From an uncultured bacterium (GTDB taxonomy: Bacteria; Actinomycetota; Coriobacteriia; Coriobacteriales; Coriobacteriaceae): a stretch of 14,992 nt of DNA. Under the pieces are notes generated by a model, which did no database searches, was not told the DNA's origin, and worked only from the letters and a program-made list of their open reading frames with translations. Location of the stretch: contig CAJMPF010000016.1 of assembly GCA_905215195.1 (NCBI GenBank), forward strand, positions 1 through 14,992, read 5' to 3'. The translations under genes were made by a program, and so were the position numbers. Position 1 is the first letter of the stretch; each line of letters begins with the position of its first letter. Positions 1-7,319 of the stretch are shown here, in pieces.

Positions 1-714
1 TTCAGCCTCTGCCTCGTCGGCCTCGGCCTCGTCAGCTTCGTCCGCCTCGGCCTTATCGGTCGCATCGTCCGTCACGCCCAGAGCGCGGTTGAGGTCCTCG
101 AGCGTAAAGTGGATCTTGCCAAAGCCCACGTTGCCAGCCGCGTCGTTGGTTGCGGTCGTGCGCTCGGGCATCGGGGCACCAGCCTCGTCGGCGGTCACGG
201 TAAAGGTGAACTTGCCCGTGATGTCAACCGGGGTCAGGCCCTCGGCAGCTTGGAGCTTCTTAGTGCCGGTGAGCGCGGCATCGACGGCTTCGGCGCCGTA
301 GACGTTCTCGAACAAGGGCTCGACGCCGCCGTAGTCGACCGTTGCCGTCAGGGTACCGTCACCGTTGTCGACGACGATAACCTTAAAGCCAAAGCTCCAC
401 GTTGTAGCGGAAACGCCATTCGGCAGCCCGAATAAATCTTCGTAGGCCGTGTAGTTAATGGTCCAGGCAAGCTTACCGTCCTTATCGGTACGATGGGCAA
501 GCCCAGCAGCCTCAAGATTAGCAAGCATCTTAGTGTCGTAGTGCAGCGTATCAAAGCTCACGTGCCCGCCGATATTGGGCTTGAGGTTTTCGTATGCCAC
601 AAGCTCACCCTGATAGGCGATGCCGAACCAGAACTCGCCGTCGGCCATCGGGCGGCCGGTCAGAGTCTTGGTGGCAACGACCTGAGCGGCGGTGCCGCCA
701 GGCGTGTTGGTCGT
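1..714 (-). repeat. B-C pair of pilin units, second copy (C unit cut by window edge)
   Basis: Residues about 1847-2084 repeat the B-C order: TKTLTGRPMADGEFWF... with WTINYTAYE, then TKKLQAAEGLTPVDITGKF.... The C unit carries an Ala/Asp/Glu-rich insertion at the extreme left edge (residues about 2066-2084), at the point where the first C unit has the basic GEKREKRE stretch. Confidence 0.75.
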
Positions 715-3700
715 AGCGCTGTAACTGTTGTGGAACGGCACCAGGGCCTTCTCGACCTTGTTCTCGCCACTCTTGTGGACCGTCTCATGCGTGCCCTCGG
801 GACCACCGGAAACGGTCGTCGTAGCAGTGAGCGTACCGGCGGTGTCGTCGGCGATGGCGATCGTCACCGTGCGTACGGTGTCATCGTAGGTGTAACCGGG
901 CTGGCCGTCGTTCTTCTCGGCCACGGTGTACGTAAAGGTCTTGCCGGCGTCAGCCTGCGTAAACTTGACCTCATGGCCAGCCAGGATGTCGATCAGGCCG
1001 ACCGTTGCCTCTGCCGCTTCGGGAGACTTGAAGCTATTGGCCCCGGGCAGCAGACCGAGCGCGCGAGCCGAAGCGTCGTCAGCAGGTGTCACGGTAAAGG
1101 TGAACTGGCCCTCGGTCATGGGGCGGCCGTCCAGATACTTGCTGAGCCACAGACCGCCGGCCGCGGTGTAGTTAAGCTCAGTGCGGTACGTGTTGGTAAA
1201 GCGTCCGTTTTCCTTCTTGGTGACGTTGGCGGTCAGGCTGCCATCGCCGTTCTCGGTCACGGTCACTTCGGCGGTTGCGACATGCGCGTCATACGTCAAG
1301 CCGACCGTGCTGCCCGCGTTCTCGCGAATCTCGTACTTATAGGTTCCGGCGGCAGCGTAGTGAATCTTGCCGAACTTGATGGCGGCAATGCCGTCCTTCG
1401 CGTCCTTCTTGCTCACGGTTACGGTTGCGGGATCGGGCAGTGGGGCGTCTTCGGGGGCGGTGATGGTAAAGCTGAACTCGTCCCCATCCGTCCAGTCGCG
1501 GCCGCTGATGACCTTGCCCAGGTCAAAGTCGAGCTCCGCATCGAGCGGGGCCACGCTGTAGGTGTTCTTGAAAGTCGCAGCCGTGGCGTCCTTCAGGACA
1601 TGCTCGGCCTTGAGGGTGCCGTCGCCGTTGTCCGTGATGGTGGTCTCGATGGTGTACTTGGCGTCACTGTAGGTGATGCCCTTGCTGGTGGTTCCGCCCT
1701 TGATCTCGCGCAGCGTGTAGGCGTGCTTGCCGGCCTCGGTGTACTTCACGGCGTTCATCGTGATCTTGCCATCGGCGGCATTGGTGCCGGTGGCGACGAC
1801 CTTGGCGTCCTCGTCCTCGCCCTCGACGAGCTCGAAGGAGAACTCGCCGTCCTTGAGGTCGCGGCCGGTCAGGGACTTGGTCGCGGTGATCTGGTCGGTG
1901 ACGCTGAACTCACCAGGATTCGGCTTGTAGCTGTTGCTGAACTTCGCCTCGCCGTCGCCCTTCAGGACATGCTTCGCCTCGAGCGTGCCGTCGCCCTTGT
2001 CGGTGATGGTGGTCTCGATGGTGTAGGTCTTGCCATCGTAGGTGATGCCGTTGCCGGCGTCGCCCTTGACCTCGCGCAGCGTGTAGGTGTGCTCGCCGGC
2101 AGCGGTGTACTCGATGGGGCTCATCTTGATCTTGCCGCGGGCATCGTTCTTGCCGGTGGCAACAACATCGTTGCCCTCGACGAGCTCGAAGGAGAACTCG
2201 CCTTCCTTGAGATCGCGCCCGGTCAGGACCTTGGTCGCCGTGATCTGATCAGTAACACTGAAGCTCTTGGGGGTTACGGTGTAGGCGTTCTCGAAGGTCG
2301 CCTTGTCAACATTCTGCAGCTTGTGCTCCACGCTGAGGGTGCCATCGTTGTTATCCTTGACGGTGGTCACAATAGTGTACTCAGCGGTGCTGTAAGTAAT
2401 GCCATTTTCGGTGGTGCCGGCCTTGGTCTCGCGCAGTATGTAGGTGTGCTCGCCAGCCGCAGTGTAGGTGACAGGATCCATTACGATCTTGCCGTCGGCA
2501 TTGTTGGTACCGGTGGCGACCACGTTATTGCCCTCGACGAGCTCGAAACGGAACTCGCCAGCCTTGAGGTCGCGCCCGTCCAGGACCTTGTCCGCGGTGA
2601 TCAGGTCGGTGACGCTGGAGCTCTTGGGGGTCACGTTGTAGGAGTTCTTGAACTCGGCAACCTTGACGTCCTTCAGAACATGCGTGGCACTGAGCGTACC
2701 GTCGCCGTTATCGGTGATGGTCGTCACGATGGTGAACTTGGCATCACTGTAGGTGACGCCCTTGCTGGTGGTTCCGCCGTTAACCTCGCGCAGCGTGTAG
2801 GTGTGCGTTCCTGCCTTGTCGTACTTCACGGGGCTCATCGTAATCGTGCCGTCGGCGGCGTTCTTGCCGGTGGCAACGACCTTGGCGTCCTTGCCCTCGC
2901 CCTCGACGAGCTCGAAGGAGAACTCGCCCTCAGTCATGTCGCGCCCGGTCAGGGCCTTGGTCGCGGTGATCCGATCCTCGACAGGCTTCACGTTATAGGC
3001 ATTGGTGAACGTAAATGCCACATCGCCGTCTGGCTTGTGGGATACGCTCAGATTACCCTTGCCGTCATCGATCACGGTGTAGGAAACCTTGCGCGTGGCG
3101 TTGGCGTCGTTGGTCACGCCAGCAACCTTACCGGACTCGGTCACGGTGTAGGTAAAGGTGTGCTCGCGCTTCTCGCGCTTCTCGCCCAGAGCCTTGTTAA
3201 GGTCGTCGAGCGTAAAGGCGATCTTGCCAAAGTCGACCTTGCCCTTGGCATCATTGGTCACGCTCGCGTTCGCGGGCATGGGTGCGCCCTCTTCACCGGT
3301 CACGGTAAAGGTGAACTTGCCGGCAATGTCAGCCGGGGTCAGGCCATCAGGAACCTGCAGATTCTTCTTGCCCACAAGCGATACCTCGACAGGCGCGGCA
3401 GTGTAGGAGTTCACAAACTCGTTGCCGGCGTCGCCGTAGACAGCCGTCGCCGTCAGGGTACCATCGCCGTTGTCGGCAACGGTCACATATGCGTCAATTG
3501 CCGCCGTGGTAGCGCTCACGCCCGCAGGCAGCTCGCCGGTCTGCTCGGCAGCAATGTAATGAATAGTCCACGTGGGCTTATCTGCGCTGGCGTCAAACAA
3601 CGCCTTGTCTTCCTCGACAAGCTTGACAAGCGACTTGGTCGTGTACGTCAGCGGACCGAACTCAACCTTGCCACTCTTGTTGGTTGCGTTCAGCAGGACC

Positions 3701-6252
3701 TCGTCGTGCCCCGCGTAGCTCAACGTAAACTTGAATTCACCGTCGGCCATCAGGCGCCCCGTGAGCGTCTTGGTAGCCTCAAGAGTCAGCGGGGTTTCCG
3801 TCTTGGCGCTATAGGTGTTCGTGAACTTAGTCTCACCCGAGGTCTTTTCAACGTCAGCCTTAAGCTCGCCCTTGGCGTTAACCGTCACAGTCACCTTGAA
3901 CGTGACAACGTTCTTGCTGTAGGTAATGCCACCGGCGTCGCCCTTGACCTCGCGGACCTCATAGGTGTACTCGCCCGGCTCGACATAAGTAATCTTGCCA
4001 AAGTTAATGGCTGCCTTGCCCTTGTCGAGATCGGCATTGGTCACAGTTACGGTCGCGGGGTCGGGCATCGGGGCATTGTTGTCGGACGTCGCGGAGAGCT
4101 CAAACTCAAACGCATCCGTATCCGCCCACTTGCGGCCCTCGAGCACCTTGGTCAGACCAAAGTCAGTCTTGGTATCCACCGTTGTCGGCTTGGTTGCAAG
4201 GCTAAAGATAATCTTGCCGTTGTTGCCCAGGTGCGAATGCACGTGCGTGGAAGTCGCAACGGAGGAAAGGTCATTCCACCTGGGGTTAAGCACGTCGCGC
4301 GCGGTCTCGGTCTTGTTGCCGTTCGCCTCCACATCGTCCTTGGTGGTATGCAGCTGGTCGATATAGGCCAAGCGCGCGGTTCCCTTATTAAAGGACCAAT
4401 AGCCGTCATCTTTGACCAGAGCGCCGTCGTAGTTGGCGATCTCGTGCCCCTCAAACTCCACAACGGCATAGTCGTCCTTCGGCTTGCCGTTTGCGCCCAT
4501 CGCCACAAACTCGTCCTTGTAGTAATAGACGTCGTTGCCCTGCGGCTTTACCGTCGCGCGCTGGGTGCATTCCTTGTCCGTGTAGATAGGCGTGATTTTT
4601 TGGAAGTAATAGTAGCTGTTGGTATCGGCGGGCTCAAACTCGGCGACAACATCGCCCAGCTCGCCGCCCGACCACTTGTTGGCTAGGAAGTAGACCGTCT
4701 GGTTGTCGGCACCCTTATGTTTCTCGATATACTTCTTGAGTCCGTCATCGGGCGTAAACAGGTTGTTACGCGCGGCGTCCTTGACGCTCGAGGTGTATTT
4801 AATCTGAATAGGCTTGATGTCATTGAGCGACGTGCGCTCAAAGATCCCGTTTTCCATGTCCACGTGATAGCGGATCAGCGGAATCAGCGATGCGGGAATC
4901 TTGACCGTCACGATATCGCCCTGCTGCGCATTGGCAGAGCGCTCGACGGTGATGACCAGGTCCTTGGCCACGCCCGAAAACTCGTACGTGTCCGTATTGC
5001 CCTTGGTTGTCTTGGTCACTTCATCAAAGGGGACGCCATTAATCTGAGCGCTGACAAACGTATCGACCTGCATAAAGTCGCCCAGCTCATCACTAAAGGT
5101 GCTGTAGCCGGACTTGCTCTCGTCGTAACCATCCTCGATCTGAGTGGGAGAACCCTTGCCCGAGGTGATAGAGCTCGAGATATCATCAAACACCTTCTTG
5201 AGCTCATCGGCATTCGACGCAGCCTTGTAGAAGTCGGAATTCTCGGTGCGCTTACCAAGACTATTGGTTGTGTAGGACGTGGCGTTTGGATAGTTACTCG
5301 ACACGGCGTGCATGAACTTGTTTTCGTTGCTCGTCCAGTAGTTCGTAGGATCGGCAGCGGGATTCGCGTCATCAAAGATGCCGATGGTGTAGACCGTAGC
5401 GCCTTTCTCCTTCATTTTCTTGGCCGCGGCTATGGCATTGTTGGCAACCGTAGAGTTGAATTCACTGAAGTCTGTGGGCGTGCCATCCGTAAAGAACACG
5501 ACTACCTTCTGGGCATCCTCGCGGCCTGACATGCCGCGAGCAAGCTCAAGGCCGTAATCAGCCTGCGTGGCGCCGGCGGGCTTGATAGAGCCGACCGTAT
5601 CCTTAAGTTCCGTCGCATCGCTACCGACACACGGCGTCAGACTCTTCATAACCTGCGAATAGTTGTAATCGTCGTACGTAAATCCCTGATATTCGCGATA
5701 CATATCGTTGCCGATCTCGTTGCTCTTTGCACCCGCGAATTTAACGATGGCAACCTGATGCTGCTTGGAATCATCTTCGATCTTTGCATTCTGCTCGGCA
5801 ATAGCGTCGATAAAGGAACTGGCAGCGTTCTTAAGTGCGGTGATGCGTTTGATCTGATCATTGCCGCCCATGCTCTTATCCATCGAGCCGGAGGCATCAA
5901 GCACCATCACGATATCGAGCGGTTTAGTGACCAGCGACGTTGTGTCAGAAGTCGAAGACATCGTGGAGAGCGTCGTCACAAAGTCGGACTTTTCGTCCTC
6001 TGTGGGCTCGACCGTCTTGTCCGTCCAGATTCGGCCTACATAACGTGTCGTCTGGTCCTGCTCGCCGCCCGACGCCCAGTATTGCCAGCGGCCGGTAGTG
6101 TCGGGGTCGACTATCTTTTTGCTCGCCGTCGGTCCGTCCATTCCTGTGCTGGACCTGGCGTTGGCCTCGGGCAGCATGGCAAATGCTGCAGCCGGCAACA
6201 CCAGCACCACGGCCAGTATCACCGCCAAGAGACCCCTCGTGTACTTACTCAT
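1..6252 (-). CDS. Giant secreted VWA-domain adhesin with pilin-type isopeptide repeats (3' end outside window)
   Basis: The frame is open from ATG at 6252 to the window edge: 2084 residues and no stop. The start has a good Shine-Dalgarno (AAGGGAG, 5 nt spacing) and a signal peptide (basic MSKYTRG, a hydrophobic stretch, then AFA/ANA cleavage sites near residues 24-32). A von Willebrand A domain follows (about 112-340) with MIDAS motif DASGS at 119-123, the MIDAS Thr near 229 and FFTDG near 254. Residues 340-684 form a connecting region I cannot assign. From about 684 come at least eleven units of 100-155 residues. The ten complete ones each carry a Lys near the start (TKxLTGR type), a Glu in YxxxE and a terminal FxNxY Asn, the Lys/Glu/Asn triad of Spy0128/FctA pilin isopeptide domains; the eleventh is cut after its Lys. 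I infer a stiff stalk presenting a VWA tip on the cell surface. The sorting signal would lie off the left edge. Exact ligand unknown. Confidence 0.93.
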   Translation of the reverse strand, partial: MSKYTRGLLAVILAVVLVLPAAAFAMLPEANARSSTGMDGPTASKKIVDPDTTGRWQYWASGGEQDQTTRYVGRIWTDKTVEPTEDEKSDFVTTLSTMSSTSDTTSLVTKPLDIVMVLDASGSMDKSMGGNDQIKRITALKNAASSFIDAIAEQNAKIEDDSKQHQVAIVKFAGAKSNEIGNDMYREYQGFTYDDYNYSQVMKSLTPCVGSDATELKDTVGSIKPAGATQADYGLELARGMSGREDAQKVVVFFTDGTPTDFSEFNSTVANNAIAAAKKMKEKGATVYTIGIFDDANPAADPTNYWTSNENKFMHAVSSNYPNATSYTTNSLGKRTENSDFYKAASNADELKKVFDDISSSITSGKGSPTQIEDGYDESKSGYSTFSDELGDFMQVDTFVSAQINGVPFDEVTKTTKGNTDTYEFSGVAKDLVITVERSANAQQGDIVTVKIPASLIPLIRYHVDMENGIFERTSLNDIKPIQIKYTSSVKDAARNNLFTPDDGLKKYIEKHKGADNQTVYFLANKWSGGELGDVVAEFEPADTNSYYYFQKITPIYTDKECTQRATVKPQGNDVYYYKDEFVAMGANGKPKDDYAVVEFEGHEIANYDGALVKDDGYWSFNKGTARLAYIDQLHTTKDDVEANGNKTETARDVLNPRWNDLSSVATSTHVHSHLGNNGKIIFSLATKPTTVDTKTDFGLTKVLEGRKWADTDAFEFELSATSDNNAPMPDPATVTVTNADLDKGKAAINFGKITYVEPGEYTYEVREVKGDAGGITYSKNVVTFKVTVTVNAKGELKADVEKTSGETKFTNTYSAKTETPLTLEATKTLTGRLMADGEFKFTLSYAGHDEVLLNATNKSGKVEFGPLTYTTKSLVKLVEEDKALFDASADKPTWTIHYIAAEQTGELPAGVSATTAAIDAYVTVADNGDGTLTATAVYGDAGNEFVNSYTAAPVEVSLVGKKNLQVPDGLTPADIAGKFTFTVTGEEGAPMPANASVTNDAKGKVDFGKIAFTLDDLNKALGEKREKREHTFTYTVTESGKVAGVTNDANATRKVSYTVIDDGKGNLSVSHKPDGDVAFTFTNAYNVKPVEDRITATKALTGRDMTEGEFSFELVEGEGKDAKVVATGKNAADGTITMSPVKYDKAGTHTYTLREVNGGTTSKGVTYSDAKFTIVTTITDNGDGTLSATHVLKDVKVAEFKNSYNVTPKSSSVTDLITADKVLDGRDLKAGEFRFELVEGNNVVATGTNNADGKIVMDPVTYTAAGEHTYILRETKAGTTENGITYSTAEYTIVTTVKDNNDGTLSVEHKLQNVDKATFENAYTVTPKSFSVTDQITATKVLTGRDLKEGEFSFELVEGNDVVATGKNDARGKIKMSPIEYTAAGEHTYTLREVKGDAGNGITYDGKTYTIETTITDKGDGTLEAKHVLKGDGEAKFSNSYKPNPGEFSVTDQITATKSLTGRDLKDGEFSFELVEGEDEDAKVVATGTNAADGKITMNAVKYTEAGKHAYTLREIKGGTTSKGITYSDAKYTIETTITDNGDGTLKAEHVLKDATAATFKNTYSVAPLDAELDFDLGKVISGRDWTDGDEFSFTITAPEDAPLPDPATVTVSKKDAKDGIAAIKFGKIHYAAAGTYKYEIRENAGSTVGLTYDAHVATAEVTVTENGDGSLTANVTKKENGRFTNTYRTELNYTAAGGLWLSKYLDGRPMTEGQFTFTVTPADDASARALGLLPGANSFKSPEAAEATVGLIDILAGHEVKFTQADAGKTFTYTVAEKNDGQPGYTYDDTVRTVTIAIADDTAGTLTATTTVSGGPEGTHETVHKSGENKVEKALVPFHNSYSATTNTPGGTAAQVVATKTLTGRPMADGEFWFGIAYQGELVAYENLKPNIGGHVSFDTLHYDTKMLANLEAAGLAHRTDKDGKLAWTINYTAYEDLFGLPNGVSATTWSFGFKVIVVDNGDGTLTATVDYGGVEPLFENVYGAEAVDAALTGTKKLQAAEGLTPVDITGKFTFTVTADEAGAPMPERTTATNDAAGNVGFGKIHFTLEDLNRALGVTDDATDKAEADEADEAEADEAEAE
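1560..3000 (-). repeat. Four tandem D-type pilin units inside the giant adhesin
   Basis: Residues about 1085-1564 are four consecutive units of roughly 118-123 residues that resemble each other more than any other units. Each opens with ITATKxLTGRDxKxGEFSFELVEG or a close variant, continues with a VVATGxNxADGKI-like strand, carries YTLRE, and ends FxNxY. The similarity is also plain at DNA level: the complement of GAGCTCGAAGGAGAACTCGCC occurs near 1825-1850, 2185-2205 and 2905-2930. This points to recent unequal recombination or slippage within the gene. Copy number may vary between strains, and short-read assemblies may collapse it. Confidence 0.85.
3000..3801 (-). repeat. B-C pair of pilin units, first copy
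   Basis: Residues about 818-1084 hold a B-type unit (TKTLTGRLMADGEFKF..., with TWTIHY before its YxxxE) followed by a C-type unit (KKNLQVPDGLTPADIAGKF...). The same ordered pair recurs at the C-terminal end of the visible protein (1-714). Boundaries are approximate, placed at the FxNxY motifs. Confidence 0.75.
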
Positions 6253-6300
6253 CGCGTCTCCCTTCTCGCGGTCTCAGACCTTGCAACAGCCTAAAGTTAC

Positions 6301-6390
6301 GAAATGAGACACAATTTGGGCAGGTGACACATGTTCCAGATTCTGTTTTGGGCGTGAGACAAATGTCTCACCAAAGTTGAGACACGGCGT
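6301..6390. repeat. Cluster of TGAGACA motifs, with an 8-bp palindrome, upstream of the adhesin
   Basis: TGAGACA occurs at 6305-6311, 6355-6361 and 6378-6384, and in inverse at 6364-6370. The two middle copies make a perfect palindrome, GTGAGACA-AA-TGTCTCAC (6354-6371). TTTGGGC precedes GTGACACATGT near 6316-6333 and GTGAGACAAATGT near 6348-6366, which looks like a degenerate tandem unit. It lies about 50-130 bp upstream of the adhesin ATG, so it could be an operator; it could equally be a decayed REP-type repeat. I see no convincing -35/-10 pair for the adhesin. Confidence 0.5.
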
Positions 6391-6399
6391 TTTCGCAGG

Positions 6400-6638
6400 A
6401 AAACGGGTGCGACTCGGAGCCATCAGGCAAAAATGATCCGCTTTCCTCCGTCCCCAAAGGGGGCAGTCGATGGCGCTCGCCACGAAACCGGCCCGTCTAC
6501 TACGTTTGACCCGATACCCCTGACCATAGCCGCGTTTCATGAAAAACCGCGGGCAATTTACCTGCGGTTTTGTTTTTGCGTTGTTCGCCATGGTTGAGGG
6601 TAGCAGCCTAAACGTAGTAGATGGGCCCATTTCGTGGC
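6400..6638. repeat. Palindromic module 1 (short hairpin block plus long palindrome)
   Basis: Block R1 (6400-6455) starts AAAACGGGT and ends TTTCCTCCGTCCCC. Element E1 (6479-6638) is a ~160-nt imperfect palindrome. Its outer arms 6479-6507 and 6610-6638 match at 26 of 29 positions, middle arms 6515-6530 and 6587-6602 match at 12 of 16, and the apical hairpin is 6543-6553 with 6561-6571 around a 7-nt loop. There is no coding potential. A second module with the same plan follows directly at 6639. It may be a REP-like element mobilised by a Y1 (RAYT) transposase, a MITE-like element, or a structured RNA; the sequence does not decide. Confidence 0.7.
6543..6577 (+). terminator. Terminator-like hairpin at the tip of palindrome E1
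   Basis: On the plus strand AAAACCGCGGG pairs with CCTGCGGTTTT (one G-U) around a CAATTTA loop and is followed by GTTTTT. This has the form of a rho-independent terminator, but no plus-strand gene lies upstream. It is probably structural to the palindrome, or it ends an unannotated plus-strand RNA. Confidence 0.35.
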
Positions 6639-6893
6639 AAACGGGTCACGTGGCAGCCCTCGCAAGGCCAAAATGACCCGTTTTCCTCCGTCCCCGGGAG
6701 ATCAAGGGCTGTTACGGATATGGTGCCATTTCAAAACTATGCCGGATTACGGGGCTAAAGTCGGGACCCTCATCCATACCCTCATTTTTTGAAAAATGGC
6801 AGGCTATCTACCTGCGGTTTTGTTTTTGCGATTTTCGGTATGGCCGAGGGTCCGCTATCCAGCCCCGTAATCCGGCATAGTTTTGTTCGTGGC
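6639..6893. repeat. Palindromic module 2 (short hairpin block plus long palindrome)
   Basis: Block R2 (6639-6695) has perfect 10-bp arms AAACGGGTCA (6639-6648) and TGACCCGTTT (6674-6683). Its last 26 nt match R1 at 24 positions. Element E2 (6725-6893) has perfect 25-bp arms at 6732-6756 and 6861-6885, middle arms 6766-6780 and 6837-6851 (13 of 15 matching), and an apical GCAGG/CCTGC stem. The core CCTGCGGTTTTGTTTTTGCG is identical in both modules (6561-6580 and 6811-6830), exactly 250 bp apart. The outer arms of E1 and E2 are unrelated in sequence yet each is self-complementary. Confidence 0.72.
6792..6827 (+). terminator. Terminator-like hairpin at the tip of palindrome E2
   Basis: This is the same position in the second palindrome: GCAGG (6799-6803) pairs with CCTGC (6811-6815) around a 7-nt loop, flanked by A-rich and T-rich runs and followed by GTTTTT. 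The stem is weaker than in E1. There is no plus-strand gene to terminate. Confidence 0.3.
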
Positions 6894-6916
6894 GGCCCAA
6901 CCGCGCGTTTAAGTGC

Positions 6917-6950
6917 GGGGCCGGTGGGGCAAAATTGCCCCACCGGCCCC
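6917..6950 (-). terminator. Perfect 16-bp hairpin downstream of the hydrogenase operon
   Basis: GGGGCCGGTGGGGCAA (6917-6932), a 2-nt spacer and its exact reverse complement (6935-6950). It begins 38 bp past the ferredoxin stop. There is no T-run on either side, so it is not a classic intrinsic terminator. It could still stop or stabilise the 3' end of the operon transcript. Confidence 0.45.
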
Positions 6951-6988
6951 TATTCCAGTTCTATCCCAGCGTTACTCCGGCTTGGTTT

Positions 6989-7312
6989 CTACCGTGGGAG
7001 TCTTGCCGCCGCAACTGGAGTACGAGCGGTGTCCATAGTCAGGCAGTGCTTGGGGCAGCTTTCGATGCACTCGCCGCACACCACGCAGGCGTACGGGTCG
7101 ATCGACCACGTTCCGCCCTTGCGATCGACCGCGAGCGCGCCCGCCGGGCAACGCCGCGCGCACATGCCGCAGCAAATGCACACGTCCATGTCGTTGACGA
7201 TATGCCCGCGCAGGCGCTCGGGCGCCGCGAGCTCCTCCTGCGGATAGCACACCGTAACCGGCTGTTTGACCATAGAGCCCAAGGCCGTCTTGGCAAATGT
7301 CAGCAAACTCAT
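6989..7312 (-). CDS. echF: Ech-type hydrogenase ferredoxin subunit (2x[4Fe-4S])
   Basis: This 107-residue protein holds two complete ferredoxin motifs: C45-x2-C48-x2-C51-x3-C55-P and C76-x2-C79-x2-C82-x3-C86-P. It is the electron-entry subunit of Ech/Hyc-type hydrogenases, passing electrons from soluble ferredoxin to the small subunit on the cytoplasmic face. It is last in the operon, 7 bp after the large-subunit stop; its Shine-Dalgarno (GGAAAGG) overlaps the last codons of that gene. Past the second cluster the frame ends TARTPVAAARLPR. Another frame across the same DNA reads SSCGGKTPTVETKPE to a stop at 6972, which looks more like the acidic/Lys tails of this family, so a late one-base shift is possible. 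Confidence 0.9.
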   Translation of the reverse strand: MSLLTFAKTALGSMVKQPVTVCYPQEELAAPERLRGHIVNDMDVCICCGMCARRCPAGALAVDRKGGTWSIDPYACVVCGECIESCPKHCLTMDTARTPVAAARLPR

Positions 7313-7319
7313 GCCTCGC

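Noticed and set aside
493..4686. A 1397-codon open frame on the plus strand
   Set aside because: It lies wholly antisense to the adhesin, whose pilin repeats and signal peptide are clear. The shadow frame is kept open by the repeated sequence and skewed codon use. Its product looks repetitive only because the sense gene is.
6274..6630. A 118-codon minus-strand frame, and plus-strand frames such as 6789-7247, in the intergenic region
   Set aside because: They run through palindromic repeats and hairpins, have no convincing ribosome site, and show no recognisable domain.
6400..6893. CRISPR array
   Set aside because: There are only two units, 240-250 bp apart, each a long palindrome, without short direct repeats and uniform spacers, and with no cas genes nearby.
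6400..6893. Integron attC sites
   Set aside because: The long folded elements recall attC, but the conserved part is at the tip and the variable part in the outer arms, the reverse of attC; no gene cassettes or integrase are present.
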